From positions 62,001 through 126,000 of the forward strand of contig CALFMO010000009.1 in NCBI GenBank assembly GCA_937879855.1: a stretch of 64,000 bases of DNA, written 5' to 3'. This document shows positions 53,158 to 61,981 of this stretch, piece by piece. The translations under genes and the position numbers were made by a program. The DNA is from an uncultured Acidobacteriaceae bacterium. GTDB taxonomy: Bacteria; Acidobacteriota; Terriglobia; Terriglobales; Acidobacteriaceae. How positions within the stretch are numbered: the first letter of the stretch is position 1; each line of letters begins with the position of its first letter. The notes under the pieces are model-generated. The model ran no database searches and was not told the DNA's origin. It saw only the letters and a program-made list of their open reading frames with translations.

Positions 53158-54201
53158 TCAATGAGTTCTTTGCCGAAGTTCTGCCATGAAATCATCGGCA
53201 TACTTCTGCATGGGCGTACCGCGAGCTAAATCAGACGCTTTCTGAAGAGCATCGATCGCTTGCGACACTTGACCTACGCTGGCGTAGGCTTCCGCCAGAC
53301 GATAGTAATACTGAAAAGTAGGTTTGCTGGTCGAAGAAATGGCGAGTTGATATTGCGTCAAGGCGTCATCGTAGTGACGTTCCTGGGTAGCGGCCATCCC
53401 CAGCGCGAAGTGGGCATCCGCCGCCAGAGATCCCTTTCGCTGCTTAAACTGTTCGTCGGTTTCATCCGGCCAAGGTTTCAATTTCTCGATCAATGCGAGA
53501 GCCCGATTGGCGTCCGTCTCGGTCTCCTGCAACCGTTGTCTCACTTCGCTGGGACTTCCCTGAAGCTCTTTACGCGTCGGCAGGACCAGGGCAAGGATGA
53601 GCAGACTGAAGGTATTGTCGGGATCGAGTTTCAGGCTCTTGTGGGCGACTGCGACAGCTTCGTCCAATTCGCCCTTCTCCTGGTGGGCTTTGGCCGCGGC
53701 AGTGTAGACGTACGACAGAAGCGAGCTATTCGGAAATTTCTTTTCGAACTCGTCAGCCAATTTCACGCGCTGGTCGGGGTCAGCTTCATTTTGAATATCG
53801 CGCAACGCAAACGCTTCTGCCGGGGAAGCCTTTACTTCGACTCCGCTTGGAGTAGTCAGGAGCGACTGTATATTCGCCTTCCCCGTGGGCGTGACCTTCC
53901 AGATTTCCGGCAGTAGTTGGTTGTCAGCGCCGGCTTTCCGCAGTTTCTTTTCGTTTTTTTCGTCCAGATCAAAATCCACGCCTCTGCCGGTAATCGCAGA
54001 TACAACTTGGGTGGGATCTTTTTTGTTCTGCTTGATCAGCCGAATGACTTCATCGAGCGTCAACGGCGCGGGATTAGACTGAGTGGCCTTTTCTGCTGAA
54101 GAAGCTTGCTCCTTGAGTGGGTGTGCTCCCAGCGGCAACGCGAGCATCGCGCCAAATGCCGCGGTAATTCCCAGATTGCGGAAAACTTTACGATCTTGCA
54201 T
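53158..54201 (-). CDS. Secreted TPR-repeat protein
   Basis: A 347-aa protein with signal peptide (NLGITAAFGAMLALPLGA) and an ATG eight bases after AGGAG. Residues 45-115 form a small domain (LTLDEVIRLIKQNKKDPTQVVSAITGRGVDF-like) of a type seen in Acidobacteriota proteins that sense or bind ligands, followed by three to four TPR units ending KYADDFMAELRQRTH. It lies 204 bp upstream of two CRTAC1 genes on the same strand. The second such pairing in this window argues for a working link. Confidence 0.8.
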   Translation of the reverse strand: MQDRKVFRNLGITAAFGAMLALPLGAHPLKEQASSAEKATQSNPAPLTLDEVIRLIKQNKKDPTQVVSAITGRGVDFDLDEKNEKKLRKAGADNQLLPEIWKVTPTGKANIQSLLTTPSGVEVKASPAEAFALRDIQNEADPDQRVKLADEFEKKFPNSSLLSYVYTAAAKAHQEKGELDEAVAVAHKSLKLDPDNTFSLLILALVLPTRKELQGSPSEVRQRLQETETDANRALALIEKLKPWPDETDEQFKQRKGSLAADAHFALGMAATQERHYDDALTQYQLAISSTSKPTFQYYYRLAEAYASVGQVSQAIDALQKASDLARGTPMQKYADDFMAELRQRTH

Positions 54202-54259
54202 CGTTGATTCTCCTGTTGGTCGGAGCTCCGATAACAGCCGATCTACTGAACAACAGAAC

Positions 54260-55423
54260 TTAATGGGATTCGGAACTGAGGGGCTTTCCTCGCCCCGTCA
54301 AATCGCGGATTAGCTTGACTTCGGCAAGGCGATAAGGCTTGCCGTCTGAGTGCAGCACTTCGTGGAACCACACCGTCGGCTCATCCAAAATATAAGGGTG
54401 TCGCCAGGAATCCCACGGATAGTAAGTTTGTGTCTTACCGGCGACGAAGCCCCAGTTAATTGCGCCGACTTTATACTTCTTCGCCCGCGGCAATATGGTG
54501 TCAAACGTACTGCCTGCGCCACGCGCCATATATTCGGTGCAGATCACCGGACGATTGAACTTCTGCAGGAAAAGCACTTCTTTTTCGAAGCTCTCAGGCC
54601 ATCCGTAATTGTGGAAAGTGATCACATCAGAGTTATCCAACTGGATCTGCTGCGTTTTTGACATCGGAGCTTCATTCTCAAAATCGATGTCCCAAACACC
54701 GCTCGTCAGCGGCTGTGAAGGATGCGCCTGGCGTGCCCACGAGAAAACTTTCGGCAGCAGTACTTCCACCAGTTGCGCTTTATTCTTCGGCTCCAATTTG
54801 GAATAGCTGCCGCCGTTGGTATTTGAAGGCTCGTTCCAGAGGTCCCAGCCAAGGACGCGAGAGTCGTTGGCGAATGCCTGAATCACCCCGATCACGTAGG
54901 CTTTCAGCCGCTCTTCTTGTCCGGGATCTGACAATGCTCGAGCCCCGGGGGACTGCACCCATCCGGAATTGTGAACGCCGGGGATGGGTGGATGCTGGAC
55001 TCCCAGTTTTGGGTCCGGGTCCCAGCAAGAGTCGAACAATACAAACAACGGCCTGATGTGGTGCCGTGAGGAAATCTCAAGGAACTGATCGATGCGCTTT
55101 TTGAAGCCGGCGGCGTCTTCCCGCCACACCAAATCGTGGAGGAAGACGCGCATAGTATTCATCCCCATGTCCTCGGCCCAGCCGAGTTCTTTGTCGATTT
55201 GCGCTGCGTCGAAACTCTGCGCCTGCCACATCTCAAGTTGGTTGATGGCATCGTCGGGAATGTAGTTGCTGCCGACCAACCATGGCTGCTGGTCATACCA
55301 CGATTTGGCTTTATCCGCAGTCCAGCGCGAGTTCTGCGCGAACAGGAGGCCAGAAAAAACCGTTACAACGAAAGCGACGCGAACAATCGAACAAAGCGAG
55401 GACTTCCTAAATATTGAAGCCAT
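54260..55423 (-). CDS. Secreted glycoside hydrolase family 5-like protein
   Basis: From the ATG at 55423 (after AGGTGA) the product is 387 aa with a signal peptide (VAFVVTVFSGLLFAQ). The clan A barrel shows the acid/base Glu in LGWDLWNEPSN (about residue 194), HNYGWPE, and the nucleophile Glu in PVICTEYMAR. GH5 covers beta-mannanases, cellulases and others; a GH2-type C-terminal barrel is a weaker possibility. It diverges from the GH51 gene 266 bp away and belongs to the plant-polysaccharide cluster. Confidence 0.82.
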   Translation of the reverse strand: MASIFRKSSLCSIVRVAFVVTVFSGLLFAQNSRWTADKAKSWYDQQPWLVGSNYIPDDAINQLEMWQAQSFDAAQIDKELGWAEDMGMNTMRVFLHDLVWREDAAGFKKRIDQFLEISSRHHIRPLFVLFDSCWDPDPKLGVQHPPIPGVHNSGWVQSPGARALSDPGQEERLKAYVIGVIQAFANDSRVLGWDLWNEPSNTNGGSYSKLEPKNKAQLVEVLLPKVFSWARQAHPSQPLTSGVWDIDFENEAPMSKTQQIQLDNSDVITFHNYGWPESFEKEVLFLQKFNRPVICTEYMARGAGSTFDTILPRAKKYKVGAINWGFVAGKTQTYYPWDSWRHPYILDEPTVWFHEVLHSDGKPYRLAEVKLIRDLTGRGKPLSSESH

Positions 55424-55689
55424 GTTGTCACCTGGCAACGAGAGTATTGAGTCGCGTGAAAACGTTTACACAGCGTGCCGAAATACATTAGCACACCAGG
55501 CGTTCTTGGGAACGTGCGGCGGCTTTCTGTGCGATGCAAAATCTCGGTAAACGATTACAGGTCTGGTACCATACCTCATCATCCGTACCAGGCATGGCTT
55601 GTGCCTCGCGAGTCTCGAATCGACTTTGGCTTCACGTTCCGGTTTGTCGACCCGGGGCCGGCCGCTTCCCGGCAGGGGGACATCAACAG

Positions 55690-57702
55690 TTGAAAACTCA
55701 TCACGCTAAAACACTTCATTGGTTTGTCCTGCTCGTTTTGCTGTCGTGCTTTTTGTGTGTTGTAGCGGCGGCACAAAGCGGCATGACGGCGTCTCTCACA
55801 ATCGACGCATCCAAGACCGAAAACGCTATCAGTCCCACTCTATACGGACAGTTTGCCGAACTCATGTTTCAGGATGTTAAGGGCGGACTCTATGCGGAAC
55901 TAATACGCGATCGAGGATTCGACGAGACTGCCAACGCGATTGGATTGCCACGTTACTGGGAGCGCGATCCCGACGACCGTGACGACGACGGCAACTTGAA
56001 GTTTGCCTGGGACGCCAGTGTGTACAGTCCCGTGCGTGGCGACGAGAACACGCTTCCCGCGCAGCATTCTCTTCGAGTCGACATCGCGCGGCAAGACGGC
56101 CAGCGGCGCGGCATCCGCCAGGGATGGATTCCGATTCAGAAAGGTTTGGCATACGAAGGTTATGTCTGGTTGAAAACATCGGACTATACGGGAACTGTCA
56201 CCGTCGCTCTCGAGGCAGACGAAACCGGCGGCGAGCGATATGCGCATGCTGACATTTCCAATATCAGAGGTGATTGGAAGCAGTATCGTTTTACCCTGGC
56301 CCCGGTGAAGTCCGACCCTTTGGCGAAGGTCGCAATTCTGTTCAACGGCCATGGAAGGCTGTGGCTGGATCAAGTCTCTTTATTGCCGAGCGATGCCGCG
56401 GGCGGAGTTCGTCGGGAGGTAGAACAGAAAATTGCAGCGCTGCGTCCCGCGTTCATTCGCTGGCCGGGCGGCAACGTAGCGCAGGATTATCACTGGCAAT
56501 GGGGAATTGGTCCGCGCGACCAGCGTCCGGTGTGGATCAACATCTCCTGGGCGAATGAACTCGAACCAAGCGACTTTGGCACCGACGAGTTTGTCCAATT
56601 CGCACGGCGCGTAGGCGCTGAGCCATCGATCACCGTTAACGTGGAAGGACGCGGTGCCACGGATGACGAAGCAGCCGCATGGGTTGAATACTGCAACGGC
56701 TCTCCGCAGTCAAAATACGGCGCGATGCGCTCCGCGAACGGCAACGCCCAGCCCTTTCACGTGAAATTCTGGGAAATTGGAAACGAAATATGGGGCGACT
56801 GGGTCCGGGGCCACAGCGACGCCACTACTTATGCCAACAATCTCAACCGCTATGTGGAGAAAATGAAGGCGGTCGATCCGTCGATCAAGATCATCGCCTC
56901 AGGCGACAACGATCTCGAATGGAACCGTACAGTTTTGACCATAGCCGGCAAGAATATTGACTACCTTGCGGTTCACCACTACTACGGCGAAAGCGAGATG
57001 AAAGGAGATGTTCATAATCTGTTGGCCCATCCGCTTTTCTATGAAGCGTTCTACCGGCAAATGCAGAAGATGATTCGAGATCTGGCGCCCGGCCGGGACA
57101 TCAAGTTAGCCATCAATGAATGGAACACCTTTCTTCCTCTGCCGCTCCAACACTCTATGGAGTCGGCGCTCTATGCCGCGCGGCTGATGAATGTCTTTGA
57201 GCGTTCGGGCGATCTGGTTCAGATGAGCGCGGTCTCGGACATGGTGAATGGATGGCCCGGAGGCGTTATTCAAGCCAGCCGTCACGGCCTGTTTGTTACC
57301 CCCACCTACCTCGTCAACGAGTTATACGCGTCTCATCTGGGTCGAGAGCGACTGTCGAGCACCTTGGTCGGGCCTGCAGCCGATTCCACTCTGGAAGGGA
57401 AAGCGATTCCATCAATCGATGCAGTAGTGAGCCGTTCAGGCGATGAGAGAGAAATTTTCATCAAGACCGTTAACACCGATGTGGGCAATGCCGTCGCTCT
57501 CAAAGTTTCGTTGGCGGGAAGTCTAGTTTCAAGGCACGCAAAAATCGAAACCCTAATGAGCGATAGTCTCACGACTTCCAACGATTTCAGTCATCCCGAT
57601 TCGGTGCACGTGTCGACCACGCAGATCCCGGCAGGACCGACCTTCACGATTACGCTTCCCGAGCACTCCGTGTCAGTGATTACACTGGAGGTCGAACGAT
57701 GA
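55690..57702 (+). CDS. Secreted alpha-L-arabinofuranosidase (GH51)
   Basis: The chosen TTG at 55690 follows a G-rich site and opens a signal peptide (WFVLLVLLSCFLCVVAAAQ); the product is 670 aa. After a carbohydrate-binding beta domain (residues 60-220) comes the GH51 barrel with the acid/base in WEIGNEIWGDW and the nucleophile in KLAINEWNTFLP, plus PAFIRWPGGNVAQDYHW, a family signature. It removes arabinose side chains from arabinan or arabinoxylan. The frame is open from 55534, which would add an unlikely Arg/Pro-rich leader. Confidence 0.93.
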   Translation: MKTHHAKTLHWFVLLVLLSCFLCVVAAAQSGMTASLTIDASKTENAISPTLYGQFAELMFQDVKGGLYAELIRDRGFDETANAIGLPRYWERDPDDRDDDGNLKFAWDASVYSPVRGDENTLPAQHSLRVDIARQDGQRRGIRQGWIPIQKGLAYEGYVWLKTSDYTGTVTVALEADETGGERYAHADISNIRGDWKQYRFTLAPVKSDPLAKVAILFNGHGRLWLDQVSLLPSDAAGGVRREVEQKIAALRPAFIRWPGGNVAQDYHWQWGIGPRDQRPVWINISWANELEPSDFGTDEFVQFARRVGAEPSITVNVEGRGATDDEAAAWVEYCNGSPQSKYGAMRSANGNAQPFHVKFWEIGNEIWGDWVRGHSDATTYANNLNRYVEKMKAVDPSIKIIASGDNDLEWNRTVLTIAGKNIDYLAVHHYYGESEMKGDVHNLLAHPLFYEAFYRQMQKMIRDLAPGRDIKLAINEWNTFLPLPLQHSMESALYAARLMNVFERSGDLVQMSAVSDMVNGWPGGVIQASRHGLFVTPTYLVNELYASHLGRERLSSTLVGPAADSTLEGKAIPSIDAVVSRSGDEREIFIKTVNTDVGNAVALKVSLAGSLVSRHAKIETLMSDSLTTSNDFSHPDSVHVSTTQIPAGPTFTITLPEHSVSVITLEVER

Positions 57703-57836
57703 CAGTTTCGGCACACGGCCCGATCAATGTTCCACAAGTGCAGAGCGCAGTGGGCTATCCGGAAAAAGACTGTCAACAAATCTTCGGAGACGCGTCGAGA
57801 ATGCGGCCTGATTTCAGTTTTCAATTGTTTCGTATC

Positions 57837-59921
57837 TCAGTGCTCGCTGGGGGGTTTTGCCTTCGATGACCATTTTTTCCAGAGGTCCTGATTGGCGAGC
57901 AGCGGGATGTACACCCCGCCAACAACCGAGCGTGCTTGAAACCCGGACTGTTTTCCATCTGCCGTCGAGTACCAGTCTGTCAGCGGAACGCGGCTCGGCG
58001 ATTCGTTGACGAAGCGCTGAAGGGGTGCCATGACTTTATTGAAGTCTTCGCGATTGTCGGTCAGCGTGGCGGTCCACACCTCCCAATCGAGCTTCGTGTA
58101 GTCGCGCCGGTTATCGAGGGGCAAGCCGAAGCGATTCAGATGTGTCTCGTAGAAGCGGATCTCAGTCTGTGCAACCTTTGCGGGGAACAGGTTGAGACCA
58201 AGAATCCGATCCCATACCAGATTGTATTTTTGGCTCCACGTGCCCGCCTGGTCGAACGCGAGCCGGTAATGATCGTCGTCTTGCGCAATTTGCACCCAGT
58301 GATTCGCCATAGCCTGGGCCAACTGCCGATATCTCGTTGCCTCGGATTTTCTTCCAGTCATATCCGCCAAAACTGAATAGCCGCCCAGAGCGAGAATGGC
58401 CTTGATGGAGAGGTTCGCGTTATGCGCGAGATGACCAGCAAAGTCATCAGTAGAAAGCTGGTTCCCCGGGTCCATTCCCTCCTTCTGAAGAAATTCCGCC
58501 CATTGCTCCAATTGCGGCCAGTAACGATTCGCGTAGTTGGCATTGCCTTCAATCTTCTCCAGCGCCGCGAACATCAGCAACATGTTGCCGCTCTCTTCCA
58601 CCGGCATCTGATTCTCGACCGTTCTTTCGCCGCCTCCATACACTTGCCCATTTGCCTTGGGATATGTGCCCAGATCGTGAGGCGCAAACGGGAATCGCCA
58701 CCGTCCCGTCTCGGTGTATTTCATCAGCGGTTCCAGTTGAGCTTTCAGCAACGCCGGATTGAACAGCAGGAAAAACGGCGATGACGGATAGATAACATCT
58801 ACGGTCGAAATACAGCCGTTGCTGAAATTTTCTTTTGGAAACAACATCGGATGGCCGTCCATATCCGCAACGAGCTTATGTGCTGCGATGGTCTGGCGAA
58901 ACGCGAGTTCTGCCACTTCCGTGTAGGCGTCACCTCCAATGCGACGCAGGTCCGCAACCAGTTCGTCGTCGAACTCTCGGGCTCTCTGATCCAGACTGCT
59001 ATATTCCTGTTCTGCTTTCTCCAGCAACTGTCCCATTGTCATCCCATTACGGCGCCAGTAAGGACGCATCCACTGGTGCATGTACTCGATGGAAAACATG
59101 TCGTCGTAGGCCAGCAAAACGTGGCGCGACGACGCAGTATTGCTCACCTGCCCCAGATCAAACATCGAAGCCAATACAGTTCGTCGATCGGCTCGCCTGG
59201 GCATGTCCATGTCGTCGAATGACAATGTCTTGCCTTCTGCGAACTGCGAGCCAACGTCGTCGCTCGATTGCGTGGACGCGCTGGCACCTGCCTGGTCAGG
59301 CACAGCCAGCAGTAGGTATCCCCAGTCGATGCGGAGATCGTCGCCCGACTTTTGCAGCACCGGCTGCTCGAAGTCGGAAGCCCGCAACACTGTCATCGCC
59401 TTGAGCCGCGAGCGCGACCATACGACTTCCTGTGTGCCGCTGTCGACAGCCAAAGATGCGTCCGCAGCGAATAACAGTTGAACACTGTGCGCCGCCGCAT
59501 CCTTCGAGCGAACCGTCAGGTTGACGTAGGTGACAGGACGGGACATCACATCTGGGTCGGCAGGAAGTAAGGGAGACAGAAACCCCACCTCCAAAGAAAT
59601 TCCTTGACCCACAAATTGATAGACCGTGCGCGTCGGCGTCACGTTCAGGCCCGTCTGCGGCAGCGCGGTCACACTGCGCGGAGCGTCTCCCATCCAGCGA
59701 AACACGTTGCCGTCAATGCGGATTAAACCCGTCAGACGCTGCGGTTTGCCCGTCCAGTGACGAGTTGGACTGGCGCTCAAGTCGTCGGTCATCGACCAAA
59801 TACTGAAATACGGATCATGCGTGACCAGGGGAACGGCTGGTGGTCGAATGGTTTGCGCCACGGCGACTGCGCCGAAGAGCGAGACAAGGAAAATGTATGT
59901 CGCAACGAAGTTATGTCGCAT
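57837..59921 (-). CDS. Secreted DUF4965/DUF1793 (glutaminase A-like) protein
   Basis: A 694-aa protein from the ATG at 59921 with signal peptide (ATYIFLVSLFGAVAVAQ). The layout is the family DUF5127-DUF4965-DUF1793: PPAVPLVTHDPYFSIWS, TGKPQRLTGLIRIDG, then FLLFNPALLKAQLEPLMKYTETGRW and YNLVWDRILGLNLFP with the six-hairpin C-terminal domain. Fungal relatives are glutaminases, but bacterial ones sit in glycan clusters and may be glycosidases. It converges on the GH51 gene. Substrate uncertain. Confidence 0.88.
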   Translation of the reverse strand: MRHNFVATYIFLVSLFGAVAVAQTIRPPAVPLVTHDPYFSIWSMTDDLSASPTRHWTGKPQRLTGLIRIDGNVFRWMGDAPRSVTALPQTGLNVTPTRTVYQFVGQGISLEVGFLSPLLPADPDVMSRPVTYVNLTVRSKDAAAHSVQLLFAADASLAVDSGTQEVVWSRSRLKAMTVLRASDFEQPVLQKSGDDLRIDWGYLLLAVPDQAGASASTQSSDDVGSQFAEGKTLSFDDMDMPRRADRRTVLASMFDLGQVSNTASSRHVLLAYDDMFSIEYMHQWMRPYWRRNGMTMGQLLEKAEQEYSSLDQRAREFDDELVADLRRIGGDAYTEVAELAFRQTIAAHKLVADMDGHPMLFPKENFSNGCISTVDVIYPSSPFFLLFNPALLKAQLEPLMKYTETGRWRFPFAPHDLGTYPKANGQVYGGGERTVENQMPVEESGNMLLMFAALEKIEGNANYANRYWPQLEQWAEFLQKEGMDPGNQLSTDDFAGHLAHNANLSIKAILALGGYSVLADMTGRKSEATRYRQLAQAMANHWVQIAQDDDHYRLAFDQAGTWSQKYNLVWDRILGLNLFPAKVAQTEIRFYETHLNRFGLPLDNRRDYTKLDWEVWTATLTDNREDFNKVMAPLQRFVNESPSRVPLTDWYSTADGKQSGFQARSVVGGVYIPLLANQDLWKKWSSKAKPPSEH

Positions 59922-60084
59922 AGTCTTCTTCAGACCGAATCGGTGGCGATCGGTCGCAAGAGCCGGTAGCCGCGGCACAGTTTAATTGGTTTGACAATGT
60001 ATGTACGCGTTGACAATGCATTGAAGAATCGAGTGAAAGCCAACCCGCCCACTCCTTACCCAATCTGATAGCGGAGATAAATTT

Positions 60085-61539
60085 TTAGGACTCCAGGGTA
60101 ACTATCGCCGCACTCGCCGCGGGAACGCGAATCCGCAGTGTTTGTGAAGCACCGGTTACCTGCTCGATGTTTGCGGGCTTCCACAGACCGGCGGGAGATG
60201 CACTTGCGCCTCCCAGAGTAACGCCGGTCTTGCTCTCCAGCGACGTCCCTGAGAGACGAACTGCCGATCCTTTTCGCAAAGATGCGGACTGCCGTGAATC
60301 GATAACGACTACCGCATCGGCGGAAGACTCCTTGTTAATCAAAGTGACCACGATGCGGCCTTTGCTACGTTGGGTTGCATAGGCAGTGACGTTTTTGTTT
60401 GCGGCATCGACGGTGACCCCGATGATGCGACCCGCGCCGGATTGAGCGAACGCCAGCATTCCGTAGTACTCCGGAGTTGCCCAGTAATGCCCCTGCTCAT
60501 CGTCTCCAATCGGTGAGTAAGAGCTGATGAATCCGCGCTGGTTTACCCCGGCCTCCATGTTCACCCCGGCGCAGCCTGCGGAAGCGAGGGCGAACATAAA
60601 ATCGAGCACCCACAGAGCCGCGGCCAGGGTGTCACTCACGCCAGGCCGGCCCCCGCCGGAGAATGAATTCGTCTCACAGATTCGATAAGGTACGCCGGAC
60701 GATTCGGACGCGGCTCTGAGTTTCGCGAGGTTCGGAGCTAGTTTCGGATCGGGATGAAGAAGTTTATCGATGGTGCTGGTGGGATTCTGGCCTTCGCGGT
60801 AGTAGTGATGTGTCAGGAGCTTGCAGTCTTTGCCTTCATCAGCCGCAAACTTAGTGACCCAGTCTGTCGCGCCTGCACTATCGGGCCCGGCGAAGGGGAT
60901 GTTTGGGATAGACTTCCGCAGTGTGTCCCGGTAAATGCGATATTCGCGGAGATAGTCATCATAGCCATAGCCGGCGTGACGATGACCTGCGCCGCGAGAA
61001 AACAGGTCGGGCTCGTTGCCGATTTCAAAAGCAAGCAGATTTCCTTTTGCCGCTGCGGTAACCGCCTTTGCCTCCTCAATCGCATTTGCCAGCGTGCCGT
61101 TGCCGAGATTCAGCGCCCAAATCAGTTTCCAGCCGGTCGCATCCAGAAAAGATCCGAGATCATGAAGCACCGCATCGTTGACAACCGATCCTGCTTTTCC
61201 CTCCGGCGAGGAGAGAGGCTGCGCTTTCGCGGAATAAGAAGCGTAGTCCGCAGTGTTTCCACCGACGCGTATCGTTCCGTTCGTTCCTAACGTTCGAACG
61301 AGTCGGACATAAACGGAATTTTGAGCGCTGAGCAGACCCGGGCGCGCTACCGAAGAGATCTCGTAGCCGAGCCCCATGAAGTCCGACAAGATCACCGCCA
61401 GAGTCTGTGCCGGATCGAGAGTGACCCGCACCTCCGGTCCGCTTGCCTGGAACCCGCTCGCGAAACTCGAGTGGACGATCGCAGACGAAACTAAGCCTGC
61501 GGTTTGCGTTAGAAAAGTACGCCGATTCATGCTCGCCAT
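60085..61539 (-). CDS. Tat-exported glycoside hydrolase family 79-like protein
   Basis: A 484-aa protein with Tat signal (NRRTFLTQTAGLVSSAIV). The clan A barrel has the acid/base Glu in AFEIGNEPDLFSR and a nucleophile candidate in YRICETNSFSGGG, followed by the C-terminal beta domain (IVVTLINKESSADAVVVID, IVTLES). GH79 includes beta-glucuronidases and heparanases; a 4-O-methyl-glucuronyl substrate from plant xylan would suit the GH51 and GH5 neighbours. Substrate is inference. Confidence 0.85.
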   Translation of the reverse strand: MASMNRRTFLTQTAGLVSSAIVHSSFASGFQASGPEVRVTLDPAQTLAVILSDFMGLGYEISSVARPGLLSAQNSVYVRLVRTLGTNGTIRVGGNTADYASYSAKAQPLSSPEGKAGSVVNDAVLHDLGSFLDATGWKLIWALNLGNGTLANAIEEAKAVTAAAKGNLLAFEIGNEPDLFSRGAGHRHAGYGYDDYLREYRIYRDTLRKSIPNIPFAGPDSAGATDWVTKFAADEGKDCKLLTHHYYREGQNPTSTIDKLLHPDPKLAPNLAKLRAASESSGVPYRICETNSFSGGGRPGVSDTLAAALWVLDFMFALASAGCAGVNMEAGVNQRGFISSYSPIGDDEQGHYWATPEYYGMLAFAQSGAGRIIGVTVDAANKNVTAYATQRSKGRIVVTLINKESSADAVVVIDSRQSASLRKGSAVRLSGTSLESKTGVTLGGASASPAGLWKPANIEQVTGASQTLRIRVPAASAAIVTLES

Positions 61540-61561
61540 TTTCTCGGGTCATCCATTTTGT

Positions 61562-61981
61562 TCACAACGGTGGCTTCGGTGGCTTCGTCGGAGCATCAAC
61601 AGCCACCCCCGCGACTTTCACCGATCGACGAAACAGTTTGCCGCCTTCAGCCACATAGAGCCAATTCAGATTCTTTCCGGCAAACGCGAGGCCGCCGATG
61701 TTCCCATATTCGGGAGGATTCAGGATGCCCGCGACTCGGCCATTCGCTTCGCAGAATTGAATGCCGAGGGGGGTCGCGAAAAAAACCTGACCGGCGGAAT
61801 CTTCCATCACGCCTTGAACGCCGCTCATCCATCCTGCTTCCGGCATCTCGAGCCGGTAGAACGGTTCACGGTTTTGAAGCGATCCGTCCGGCGCGATTTG
61901 AAATGACCAAGCAAATCTAGCTTGCCGATCGGTGACGATAAGCATGGCTTGGTCCGGCGAGAGCGCCAACCCCGAAGGCAC
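61562..61981 (-). CDS. SMP-30/gluconolactonase-like domain, C-terminal part after frameshift
   Basis: This frame continues the esterase-lactonase gene at 61825-63333 after a one-base shift near 62060-62067. It encodes the last propeller blades of an SMP-30/gluconolactonase domain (PSGLALSPDQAMLIVTD, GYVDKNGRVRTVYDGGEIA just before it in the same frame, LAFAGKNLNWLYVAEGGKLF). The GTG at 61981 is not a true start. It ends 22 bp before the GH79 gene's reading start on the same strand. Taken with the upstream part the whole product would be about 590 aa. Confidence 0.7.
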   Translation of the reverse strand: MPSGLALSPDQAMLIVTDRQARFAWSFQIAPDGSLQNREPFYRLEMPEAGWMSGVQGVMEDSAGQVFFATPLGIQFCEANGRVAGILNPPEYGNIGGLAFAGKNLNWLYVAEGGKLFRRSVKVAGVAVDAPTKPPKPPL